The notes below the pieces were generated by a model. The model saw nothing but the letters and a program-made list of their open reading frames with translations. It ran no database searches and was not told where the DNA came from. Made by a program: the position numbers and the translations under genes. From Phyllostachys edulis (taxonomy: Eukaryota; Streptophyta; Magnoliopsida; Poales; Poaceae), in the NCBI GenBank assembly GCA_036346405.1, contig CM070562.1:63330195-63394194 (forward strand): a DNA stretch of 64,000 nucleotides. The letters run 5' to 3'. Numbering within the stretch: the first letter of the stretch is position 1; the number at the start of each line of letters is the position of its first letter. Positions 55,196 through 64,000 of the stretch are shown one piece after another.

Positions 55196-55440
55196 CACTA
55201 CCAGAAACTAAGTATTTCCCGAGTGCTTATATTTTTACCGAGTGTCTAAAACGATCAATACGACACTCGGGACGTAACGTTAGCACTCGGGAGAAGAAAC
55301 TTTACCGAGTGTTTTATATTACACTCGGTAGATGCAGACGGGAGCCAGCAGTAATGCACATGGAAACGGAATACCAACGGGTCTGAACAGTGTGAAATAG
55401 AATCCCGAGTGTAATAGTCTTGCTTACACTCAGGAGATAA
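55196..55440 (+). mobile_element. Left terminus of a second CACTA-type element
   Basis: CACTACCAGAAAC at 55196 is followed by CCGAGTG / CACTCGG units in both orientations (55219-55330 and 55403-55440), the layout of CACTA subterminal regions. The matching ...TTTCTGGTAGTG end was not found before 64000, so the element is either truncated or extends beyond recognition. It is a different family from 14012-23038, with CCCGAGTG instead of GCCGAGTG units. Confidence 0.7.
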
Positions 55441-55459
55441 AGCACTGCCACGCCCTTTT

Positions 55460-56000
55460 TTTTCCACTGCCGCGCGCCCTTTTTTTCGCTGCGCAAGCGC
55501 TAACCCTATCCCCGACCCACTCGATCCCCAATCCTCCACAGTGCTAACCCCTCCTCTTCCTTTTCCTTCTCCGATCCTCCACTGTTGCATGCAGATCCAC
55601 CGCCACCGGTGCCGCCTCCCCGTCCTACTCTTCCTCCTCCCCCCTCGCCGATCCCGACGCCTCCCCCTCGTCTCCCGCCGCCACACCCCACCCCGCCGGC
55701 CCCTTCTCCACTACTGCAGATCCACTGCCACCGGCACCGCCTCCCAGGTCCACCCCCCTCCTCCCTCGCCCATCCACCGCCTCCGCCGTCTCCCCCTCCT
55801 CCACTGCCTCCGCAGCCGCCTCATCCACTCAAGTCGGCGCATCCTCCTTGTCTACCGCCACCACACACGACCCTGCTGTCCCCCACTCCGCCACTGCTGC
55901 AGATCCACCACCACCGGTGCCGCCTCCCCATCCTCCTCCTTCTTCTCCCTCACCGATCCTGACCGATCCTGACGCCAGTGACCTCAGGTGCAACCTCTCC
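55460..56000. other. CCGCC/CTCC-rich low-complexity leader inside the second CACTA element
   Basis: Repeated CCGCCTCCCC, CCACCGGTGCC and CTCCTCC words. A unit with CTGCAGATCCACCGCCACCGG occurs about three times (55590, 55720 and 55895). Several frames are open on both strands. The position matches the GCC-rich leader of the first CACTA element. Confidence 0.6.
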
Positions 56001-57116
56001 TACTCCCCAGAAGCTTGTAAGATTCACACTTTACTTTCTAACATGATGAATTACTTACTAGAGACTTGTTTGTCCATATATCTTTTGAAATGAAGTTAAA
56101 CTTCTAATACAATTGAAGATAATATGTTTAATTCCCTTTCTGAATTGAGCAACCTGTCTATACATCCAGGGAGTTTTCTCTCTTCTCTGACCCACGATTC
56201 ATTATCAACTAGCTATGCTATGCACATGCCTGTCCCAACATTATTTGCTTCCCACCCAACTATCAGTACCTTAGTTCCAGTCCTTTTGCTTTGACTAGCA
56301 TCAGCCAGCTACCATTCTTCTACATCATAAATAAACTCTGCTTAAAAAAGAAACAAATCACACTGTTTTCATTTCTGAACCACACCTAACCTTCTCTGTT
56401 AATTTCTTCATCAAAAACTGTGCCAACAAACAATAGCAACCTGCTTACAGTGACCAGATAGTATCAAGATTTTGAGACAACATAGCCATCCTGAGGAAGG
56501 GGAATTTTTAATGCTTCTAATTAATCACTGAATAATTGATCGACTTGCCCTTTTTGATTTTGGTTTCAACTTGTGTTGCCATTTAACATGTAAAAAAACT
56601 AAAACAACCTTATAGAAGGCAAGGATTACAGCCTTGTGAAACAAGAGTAACAAAACAAAAACAGTGCATTTTCTCCTGTAACCAATCATTTTGTCCCGAA
56701 GCCATCTCTACCTTTCTTTAGTGTTCCTTATGCCATTCTGTCCTTAATTCATACCACATGTTTGACCACTCAGTTAGAATTCTTGCAAAACTAATGTCCC
56801 CCATCCACACACATTTGGAACCAAGAAATCTGGATTTATCACTTGGTTGTAAAAATGCATTGCATATTAGATATTGCATAGCATTCTCAGAAAATAATTG
56901 TGCATTCTTGCATTGATAACTGACATTAAATTTATCGATTGATCATTGGTACATAACTTCCCCGGGCAGGCAAATAGGCAACTGCTTGTGTACACTTTCC
57001 TTAAATACATTAAAACGGACATGTATGGACAACTGATCTTAAATTGTGAAGATGCTACCATATGGAATCAGTGAACTGAATTAATTGATTGATTGGGTAA
57101 TTCTGATTCATGTGCT

Positions 57117-57300
57117 GCCGTGCAGGTGTTCTTGGTCTACCTGATATCAACGTGCAACACCTGCTGGTCCAACACAGTCTGCTTTGTGCTCTGCATACAC
57201 ATCTCCTCCTCGATGCCATCCTCCCTCTCTCCGTCTTTATTGTTCCCAGCGATCCTCCTCTGCCACCCACAGTTGATGCTTGCTCAGATATTATCTTCTG
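57117..57300 (+). other. Exon-like segment after an acceptor site
   Basis: A TGCCGTGCAG acceptor is followed by an open frame containing VLGLPDINVQHLLVQHSLL. The flanks (56010-57110) are AT-rich like an intron. It may be a captured host exon or transposon gene piece. I do not recognise it. Confidence 0.25.
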
Positions 57301-57301
57301 A

Positions 57302-57946
57302 AGCTAGAAAAAGCGTAAGTTTTTTTGTTGATGTCATTTATGGTGCACTTAATGGCTGTTTTAGATCATTTACAATGAAATGATTAGAGGTAGCCTGGTA
57401 GGGGAAGTTATGTCTTACATGCTTCATTTTTTATTAATATTGTCACTCTTTCATTTTTTATTAATATTGTCACTCTTATTAAGTTCTTTTGATTAGGTTG
57501 TTTTTAATATCGATAACAGACCAAAAAGATTTGGGAATGGGGATGTAAGCTAGAGAACACCCCTGTTGATTCATTCAAAAAGATGTTGAACATGGTACTT
57601 GGAGTGACACGTACTTGGAGTTAACAATTGACTCGAGTGCCTCTTCCTTGCTTCAAATCCATTGTTAGGATCCATCATGCTGCCATTCTACAGCAGGGAA
57701 GGTAGACCTCCTTGGTGATGATCTTCAGCTGTAATGCCACTTCCTCTTATGATAGTTGCAACTTCTTACTCATATCTATCGGTGCGCCTATCTCAATGCA
57801 CCTATTCTGACTTTGCAGATACTTAATTATAGCTGGTACATGTCAAAATACATACCATTGCTATACTTATGACCCCAACTATGGCTGGCCATGCAATAGA
57901 AGTACATAACTTTATAGTTCAGACAGCACATGTGCACTAGTAGAAG

Positions 57947-57948
<2 letters not shown>
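57302..57948. other. AT-rich DNA, nothing assigned
   Basis: Contains a direct duplication of TTTTTTATTAATATTGTCACTC at about 57427-57475. No gene recognised. Confidence 0.5.

Positions 57949-58002
<54 letters not shown>
57949..58002. repeat. (TA)n microsatellite
   Basis: About 27 TA units. Copy number in assemblies of such tracts is unreliable. Confidence 0.97.
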
Positions 58003-58008
<6 letters not shown>

Positions 58009-58272
58009 CAAAATTTCATAACAGGAGAATCTTGCATCTGTGAAACTGTTAGGTCCAGTTAGGAATGTTAAGGCATCTTGCATCTGTGAAAAGAATGTCA
58101 AGGCATTATTAAGTACTAAGCACTCACTCCGAAAAATTGAACTTTTCATGTTGAACTAGTTTGTGGTTCAATTGCTTGTAATGGTTAGATGTATCCTTTA
58201 TGCCTAGCTTTTGAATTTGAAGTCGAATATGTTGTTCATGTCGGATCTATATATGTGAACTCGAGCATTATG

Positions 58273-58382
<110 letters not shown>

Positions 58383-58689
58383 TGTAGATTCTTGATACCT
58401 TTTCTTGTGGTGGAATAAGCATCGTATGAAATCGCATTATATATGAAAAATTGAGCGCATTATTTGCCAAAGCATGGTTTACTGTAATTTGGTGGGTTGG
58501 TTGATGATGTGCACTAATATCCCTTCAGGGGTATGCTCAAGTTGCAAGCCTAGACAATATTTTGTTTTACCCAAATCTTTCATTTCGAACTCCGATTCCA
58601 AGTAAGAGCTTTCTTTCTTAATACCTTCTAGGGTTCCGATAATATTCAGATCATGTACATATACTGAGATTATACAAAATCCATCATGA

Positions 58690-60420
58690 GATCATCGTAT
58701 AAATACAGAGGGACAATCCTCATTGTTCGTGTAGCCTTTCTTGCAGAGAAAGTCGCTTAAGCGATTATACCACATTTTGCATGATTGCTTCAGTGCATAC
58801 AGTGACTTTCTGAGTTGCACACTATACATATTTCTATTTGCTCTGTCTTGGTTCGGGACATGGATACCTTCGAGTACCTTCATATAAATGCCCGAATCCA
58901 AGTTTTCGTAAAGGTATGCGATTACCACATCCATCAATTTTATTTCTAAATTCAAGTTAGCAGCCACTGAGATTAAATATCTAAATGGTGGTTCCGTCCA
59001 TGACCGGAAAATATGTTTCTTCATAATCAACTCCTGGTCATTGAGTGAAACCTTGTGCAATGAAACTTGCTTTATATCCTACAACTTCGTTATTTTCATT
59101 TCTCTTTCGAACAAATATCCACTTATGCCCTACGGGGTACACATAGGGAGGCGTGTGGCTTATAGGCCCAAACACCTCTCTTTTATTCAGAGATAATAAT
59201 TCTGCATCCATTGCCTTCTTCCAATCTTTCCAATCTGATCTTTTCTTATATTCAGCGAGTGATGCAGGCTTTGGATCAAGATCGATGATTGTGGCAATTT
59301 TTTATGCAAAATAAATATCGATATTGGCTGTTGTTCTATTCATAGATTCTCCCGTGGTCACATAATTTATAGCTATTTCTTCATGGGGCGATTCTTCTAA
59401 TGCTTCTACTCGTTCATCGCTGCTTCTAATTGCGGGGGCAAGTCCTTTTAGTTTCTTAGCTCCGACGTGTGCGCACACATCCATGCTGATGTCTCCCTCT
59501 GTGGGAATATTCAAATCCGGTATGTCTTTTACTAAAGGTTTCATACTGGTGCCAGGTCTCAACTGGCTCCCCTTCTGGTTCTGGGGAACTTCGGTGATCG
59601 GTTGTGTCACGTCCTTCTTATCCTTTTTCACCAGGCGTCCCCGGTTACTTTGGATTCGAGGGGCTATAGTTCTCGTCCTTTCTGATGCCTTAGGATGGGA
59701 TTAGGGATACCTTCATCGGTATTTCAACCCTCTCCGGTGCATTACGTGCAGGCATATGCGACTCGGTCACGCTCTTCAAATCACTAAAGTGGTCAGGCAG
59801 TTGATTCGCTAATGCTTGCAAATCAATTATCTTCTGGACTGCAATTGTCTTCTAGAATTCAATTGTCTTCTAGACTTCAATTATCTTCTGGACTTCTCTA
59901 TTTGCTTCACTAGTGCGCAGGTCATGTGCATAGATTTTCATTATCTTCTGAACTTCAATTATCTTCTGGACTTCTCTATTTCCTGATATTTTTCATCAAG
60001 GGGTTGATTTCCTCCCCCTAATGACGGGAAACAATCCTCGTCAAATATGCTATCAGCGAAGCGGGCTGTATGCAAATATCCCGTCATGGGGTCCAAATAC
60101 CAGATTATGGATGATGTCTCATAACCAACATATATCCCAGACTTTCGGAGAGAGCCCATTGCAGTTCGTTGTGGGTGGTGGTATAGGTACATAAACCTTG
60201 CAACCAAACCTGCGGAGATGAGAGATTTGTGGTGCTAACCCTTGCGCTAGTTGCATAGGTGAATAGATGTTATATGATGATGGTCTAAAATTGATGAGAG
60301 TTGCTGCGTGTCCCTAACATGTAGTTGGTAAATTATAATTCTACAAAAGCGGCCAGGCAATAAATTTAATTCTTTTAATTAATGCCTCTGCTAGTGCATT
60401 CTGGGTGTGATTAAAATCAA
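58690..60420 (-). pseudogene. Ty1/copia pol fragment (integrase C-terminus to RT)
   Basis: Read on the minus strand from 60420, blocks follow copia order. The end of the integrase region (60207-59959) has GYLHTARFADSIFDED. A linker region (59631-59302) has acidic and Pro-rich sequence. The reverse transcriptase start (59060-58692) has FRYLISVAANLNLEIKLMDV, then DSGIYMKVLEGI, then LRKSLYALKQSCKMWYNRL. The usual DVxxAFL motif is altered and the YVDD box is beyond the preserved part. Stops and frame changes between blocks show it is inactive. The 5' LTR lies at 61399-61775. A 3' LTR was not found. Confidence 0.85.
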
Positions 60421-60429
60421 TATAAACAA

Positions 60430-61080
60430 TCACAGATAATCAAAACAGTAAATACAATACATAAATTGCATAGAAATAAAAATAACAAAGCCAAACATGC
60501 TTCAAATGCTAAAATCGATTCAAAATTTGAATTCCCGATCCCCTTTTCTGTTGGAATGTGAATTTTCGGCGAATTCTGCAATTTCCAGGGGCTTAACTGC
60601 TAAATTTCAATTCTGAGAAATTTTTCGCGCAATTTTTAGAGAGTCCGAGTGCCTTCTAGCAAAAATTCCTTATTCGCGTAAGGATCCCGAGAATTTTTAG
60701 AATCCCGAAGGACCTTTTTTCAAAATCACCTTTTTTTGGTGGTAGTATGGGGCCAAAGGACCTTGTGACAGTGGGCGAAATTTGGTGGTGGTCGTGTAGG
60801 GCCACTGACGGTGCGTGGCTGATGGAGGCGGGCGCCGGGGCAGGTGATCGTGCGAGGCCACAGCAGCACCCTTCCTCCTTCCTTTTTTTTTTTTTCTCTC
60901 AAGCGATGCTGTGGCCGTGCGGTGGGACTGCGCCGGTGGCGGCTCTAGGCGGTGGAGGCTGGCGGGTGGAGATGCGGCTCTGGGCCGACGGTAGTAGTGG
61001 GAACCCATGCAGGGGCGGCGCCGGCCGGTGGCGGCTCTAGGCCGTATGGGGCGTCGGCCAAATCTTTTTTTTCATACTGT
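60430..61080. other. GC-rich segment in the leader/gag position of the copia element
   Basis: Contains GGTGGCGGCTCTAGGC twice (60937 and 61025) and low-complexity GCGGG sequence. No gag recognised, so this may be a later insertion. Confidence 0.4.
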
Positions 61081-61086
61081 TGACAC

Positions 61087-61290
61087 GCAATTATTGTTCA
61101 TGCAATTACCGATCGACTTGGCCAGTGACTTCAAGTCGGCTCACGGTAGATTATAACGTATTTGCAATCTACAGTGCAAGCATCATCTACTCTTTCATGC
61201 AATTTACCGATCGGCATTGGCCGGCGACTTCAAGTTGGCTCGCGATAAATTAGAGCGGATTTGCACCGTAAGATAAAGCAATCTAGAAAG
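61087..61290. repeat. Two-copy tandem repeat of about 110 bp
   Basis: CATGCAATTACCGATCGACTTGG...GACTTCAAGTCGGCTC (from 61099) recurs as CATGCAATTTACCGATCGGC...GACTTCAAGTTGGCTC (from 61197). It lies between the copia LTR and the pol fragment. Confidence 0.8.
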
Positions 61291-61398
61291 CAACAATTGC
61301 GGAATTGAAAGCAATCTAGAAAAAAACGATTTGATCTACGAGCGTCGTTCTTCGACGGTTACCTTTCGATCCGAGGAGAGTCGATCGTGCTGATAACG

Positions 61399-61775
61399 TG
61401 TTGAGGAACCGTCGCTGGCGAGTCCAGTCCGAGCAATTACCTCGTAGACAAACTCAGAATCGTAAGAACAATGCAAGAACACAAGAACTGAATAGTAGAT
61501 TGAACACAGCGATATGATGAGATTTTTGGCTTCTCTTTATTGCTCTTCTATAAAACTGTAATACAATGGTTGGGATCTCTCCTTCTTTATATAGGCTACT
61601 GGATGAATGAAGAGCCCATTGCGGGCCAGGACTGCTGGCCTGGGCTCGGTTTCTTAACAGACTATTCATTTGTCACCTTCTCTTGTGGCCTCATGGGCGA
61701 AATTCGCAATTGGTTACCATTTTTGCTTGGCTAAATCTAGAAATTTAATTAAACTTTCTTGTGATTCGTTCAACA
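61399..61775 (-). mobile_element. Copia 5' LTR, 377 bp
   Basis: On the minus strand it begins TGTTGAACGAATC and ends TTCCTCAACA, with a CTATATAAAGAAGG TATA region near 61585-61600. The next internal bases (CGTTATCAGCACG, 61386-61398) resemble the TATCAG-type primer sites of some plant copia elements. Together with 58690-60420 it outlines one truncated element. Confidence 0.75.
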
Positions 61776-61843
61776 AATCTGGGTCGGGCTGGGCCAAGAG
61801 AGCAAAATCGAACCTAGTTACCTAGTTTTATTTGAGCTGCTTA

Positions 61844-62292
61844 GAGCATCTACAACAGTCCACGTCAGCTATTACTAAGAGATTGCCACATCAGTATTTA
61901 GGTGATGTGGATGAGAGAAGGTGAGGTTATTTCTAGATAAAGAAACTAGCAAATTGTTAATACCAAGGCACAAGAAACAACCAAATACTCTATTGGAGAC
62001 TTACTTGTTACCTAACAACGCGTTTTGTGGGTCCCACTGTCTTAAAGCAAAATATACACTAGATCATTTGTGCAGCCCGACTTCATTATTGATATGATAA
62101 ATGAGCTAAAACATGTAGGCCACAAAGTTGTACTTCATTATTGATCATCAAGAATCATGCACACTTGTAGCAATTAAATTTGTAGACACATGCTCAATAA
62201 ACAATCCATTGAAAGACTTATTTCTTTTTATTAGATTGAGTACTCTTTCTTCTCTTAGTAACAAGCTAAGAAACAAACTATTGTAGATGCTC
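61844..62292. mobile_element. Tourist-like MITE, 449 bp
   Basis: Ends GAGCATCTACAACAGT and ACTATTGTAGATGCTC match at 15 of 16 positions when inverted. It is flanked by TTA (61841-61843 and 62293-62295). Confidence 0.9.
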
Positions 62293-62296
62293 TTAG

Positions 62297-62420
62297 CACA
62301 CCAGGGTAACCAAGCCAGATACCTTATGTTCACTTCCTAACTAGTAGCACACCACTTCCTAACTAGTAGCACACCAAGGTAACCAAGCCAGATACCTTAT
62401 GTTCACTTCCTAACTAGTAG
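62297..62420. repeat. Direct duplication of 51 bp
   Basis: 62297-62347 and 62370-62420 are nearly identical (one G/A change by eye). They are joined by a 22-bp piece (62348-62369) that is itself a shortened copy. It lies immediately right of the MITE. Confidence 0.9.
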
Positions 62421-62985
62421 CCGGTTTCCTGTCGCAGAAGCATTTTCCCTGTGCGGAGGCCAACTCATCAAATCCGATTTCCACTGGAAAAAAAACACTC
62501 AGCTTAACTAGGCTGTTGGAGCTAGCATTAGACCGTAGGTCAATTTTTCCAAGCTAGCCTGGCTATGCTCGGCCGGGTTGCAAAACAAAGCACTACCTGG
62601 GCGCACTTTGTGCGCTCGTTGTATACCGGAGTGAAGAAAAGTCGAGTTGAAGAGTGGATTTGGGATATCAACGAAGAGCGAAATCAGTATACTAATAGAG
62701 GAGGTAAAAACATTAAGACATGGAAGAGAAATATATGTTTAGTTTGGGTAGGGTGATGTAGTATAATCAGAAGGAAATATGTTACTATACTATAAGCTAT
62801 GATGTACGGAGCAACCAAAGAGAGAGAAATGCAAGTCTATATGCAACAACAAATAGTTTAAAAAATTGGACATTTTTATGTGTAGTTTTATAAAAGATAA
62901 AAGGCAGAAGGAGCATAATGAAATTGAGAATTTGTTGTATGAAACAAGCATAGCAAGCTGAGATGAAGATTTGTTTAATATGATC
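62421..62985. other. AT-rich DNA, nothing assigned
   Basis: A 63-codon frame (62565-62756) is present but has no recognisable domain. No element ends seen. Confidence 0.4.
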
Positions 62986-62989
62986 AGAC

Positions 62990-63555
62990 AAAGGCAGGTC
63001 TATAGCATTTATCAGTAGTGTTCACCTGATAAATGTTCATTGGTGACAGTACAGTGTTTGACAAATGTATCAAAGTTTGGCTCATCAAACCCAGGAGCAA
63101 GAATGGAAGAAAGGCCCATGGAACGACCAATTCGCAAGATATCCTCATAAGGGCGAAACAAAACCTTCCCAACCTGGTACCCCTTCATTATTCTATGATT
63201 CATATAAATTTTATAGTCCTGGCCACCAGAATTGTTATATATCTCCACTTGAGATCCATTACATGAGCTAACAACCCCTTCTCGGTTAAAATCCAGGGTA
63301 AAGCACGTCAACGAAGAATGTCTGACCTCATACTTCCTAAGATGGCCCTCTTGTCAAATGCAACAGCGATCCATAGGGACATTATGGCACGATATTGTGA
63401 CGAGGGTTTCACATTGGTTGGCTTCCACATGGTAACTTGCCACCGGCATGTCCAAGGCCAATAATGACATTGTAGGATTTACAGACAACATCGATCGCTT
63501 GATCCAATCCTATAATTTGCAATCATCTCACTAGTGCTCATATCTTGGTAGTGGA
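62990..63555 (-). pseudogene. UTP7/WDR46-like WD40 gene fragment
   Basis: UTP7 is a WD-repeat component of the small-subunit processome in the nucleolus. On the minus strand, 63555-63440 carries blocks like SEMIANYR and GLGHAGG (the latter a conserved UTP7 motif). The open segment 63311-63012 carries GYQVGKVLFRPYEDILRIG and MGLSSILAPGFDEPNFDTF, which match the diagnostic UTP7 region. The usual IxGHSMG has become RIGRSMG. Frameshifts near 63330 and 63430 and a disrupted end after EPNFDTF (the expected KQRREKEV block is absent) show it is a pseudogene. No introns separate the WD blocks, so a processed copy is possible. Confidence 0.75.
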
Positions 63556-63671
63556 GCTACCCAAAGCATTTATCAATATCAAGAGAAAGTGTTTATCCGA
63601 AACTTAAGTTTGACGTTTTACCATGTTCTGTAGACACAAGTGACACAAGTGAAGCAATGGGAAGACAGACT

Positions 63672-63673
<2 letters not shown>

Positions 63674-63715
<42 letters not shown>

Positions 63716-63744
63716 GATATATATATATTGAATATATATATAGA

Positions 63745-63801
<57 letters not shown>
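63674..63801. repeat. Interrupted (TA)n microsatellite
   Basis: Three TA tracts separated by AAAAAGA, TTGAATA and GACATCA interruptions. Confidence 0.95.
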
Positions 63802-63804
<3 letters not shown>

Positions 63805-63819
63805 TACAAATTGCAAACT

Positions 63820-64000
63820 GAATAATAAATGTTCACCTAATAAATGTTCATCAGCGAAAGTGTAGTGTTTGAACTAAAATATGTCAGTAACTCAAAGACT
63901 GTACTTTCACTTGATAAAAGGCTAGGAAAGCAGTGTCCTCTCCCATTTGAAGGATATATGAATTAAGCAATGACAAAGTTCTCATGAATTCATAAGCATA
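63820..64000. other. Partial duplication of the end of the UTP7-like fragment
   Basis: TGTTCACCTAATAAATGTTCAT and AGTGTAGTGTTTGA (63829-63871) repeat the sequence at 63019-63062 in the same orientation. The rest to the window end is AT-rich with no gene recognised. Confidence 0.55.

Noticed and set aside
55541..55972. 143-codon His/Arg/Pro-rich frame
   Set aside because: Repetitive CCGCCACCGG sequence open in several frames; position matches a CACTA leader rather than a gene.
63541..63560. CTTGGTAGTGG as a possible right end of the second CACTA element
   Set aside because: It lacks the TTTCTGGTAGTG form and has no adjacent CCGAGTG sites. It lies in the UTP7-like fragment.
63604..63825. Open frames rich in Tyr-Ile
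   Set aside because: Translations of a TA microsatellite.

Overview
This is plant nuclear DNA, almost certainly from a grass and probably a panicoid one. That reading rests on a CACTA element with TTTGCCGAGTG subterminal repeats, Angela/BARE-type, SIRE-type and chromovirus-type LTRs, Tourist and hAT MITEs, an intron-split small gene, and high-GC coding sequence set in AT-rich repeats. The species cannot be named from sequence alone. There is no bacterial organisation: no operons, CRISPR arrays or rRNA.

Only two loci look like intact host genes. One is an intronless 650-codon reading frame (42385-44337, +) for a WRKY19-like protein with eleven tandem CCCH-type zinc repeats. Its inferred leader starts near 38100 and is split by a roughly 4 kb 5'-UTR intron that has absorbed a LINE and a solo LTR. 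The other is a three-exon, 100-residue gene of unknown function (54654 to 52924, -), found by joining three in-phase exons with consensus splice sites. Host-gene debris includes the 3' part of an aldose 1-epimerase gene cut by a copia LTR (50445-50947, +), a decayed UTP7/WDR46-like WD40 fragment (about 62990-63555, -) and a possible orphan terminal exon (36937-37066, +).

The rest is layered transposable elements. From left to right: a MULE transposase fragment joined to a LINE tail (3947-4990); a SIRE-like LTR (about 5783-7378); hAT-like and Tourist MITEs (8.5-10.3 kb); a LINE 3' end (10.98-12.38 kb) followed directly by a hAT MITE with a perfect 8-bp duplication; a 9,027-bp CACTA element with a perfect GTT duplication (14012-23038) nested in a Mutator-type inverted-repeat element (about 13919-23433); a chromovirus-like LTR with an initiator-Met primer site (23868-26258); and a nested cluster at 28.9-36.3 kb. 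In that cluster a copia element is split by a solo LTR, and next to it a Gypsy LTR is split by an Angela-like solo LTR. Beyond the WRKY19-like gene come two hAT MITEs, a gypsy integrase fragment, 100-bp tandem repeats, LTR-like DNA, a gag-only copia derivative, the end of a second CACTA element (from 55196), a copia pol fragment with its 5' LTR (58.7-61.8 kb) and a Tourist MITE.

These parts do not form a pathway. The window is mainly a record of insertion history. At seven insertions both ends can be fixed to the base by target-site duplications of the length expected for the element class (two Tourist MITEs add 3-bp TTA duplications). No new biochemical system is visible. The items most worth follow-up are the small three-exon gene, the transposon-loaded leader intron of the zinc-repeat gene and the nested elements.
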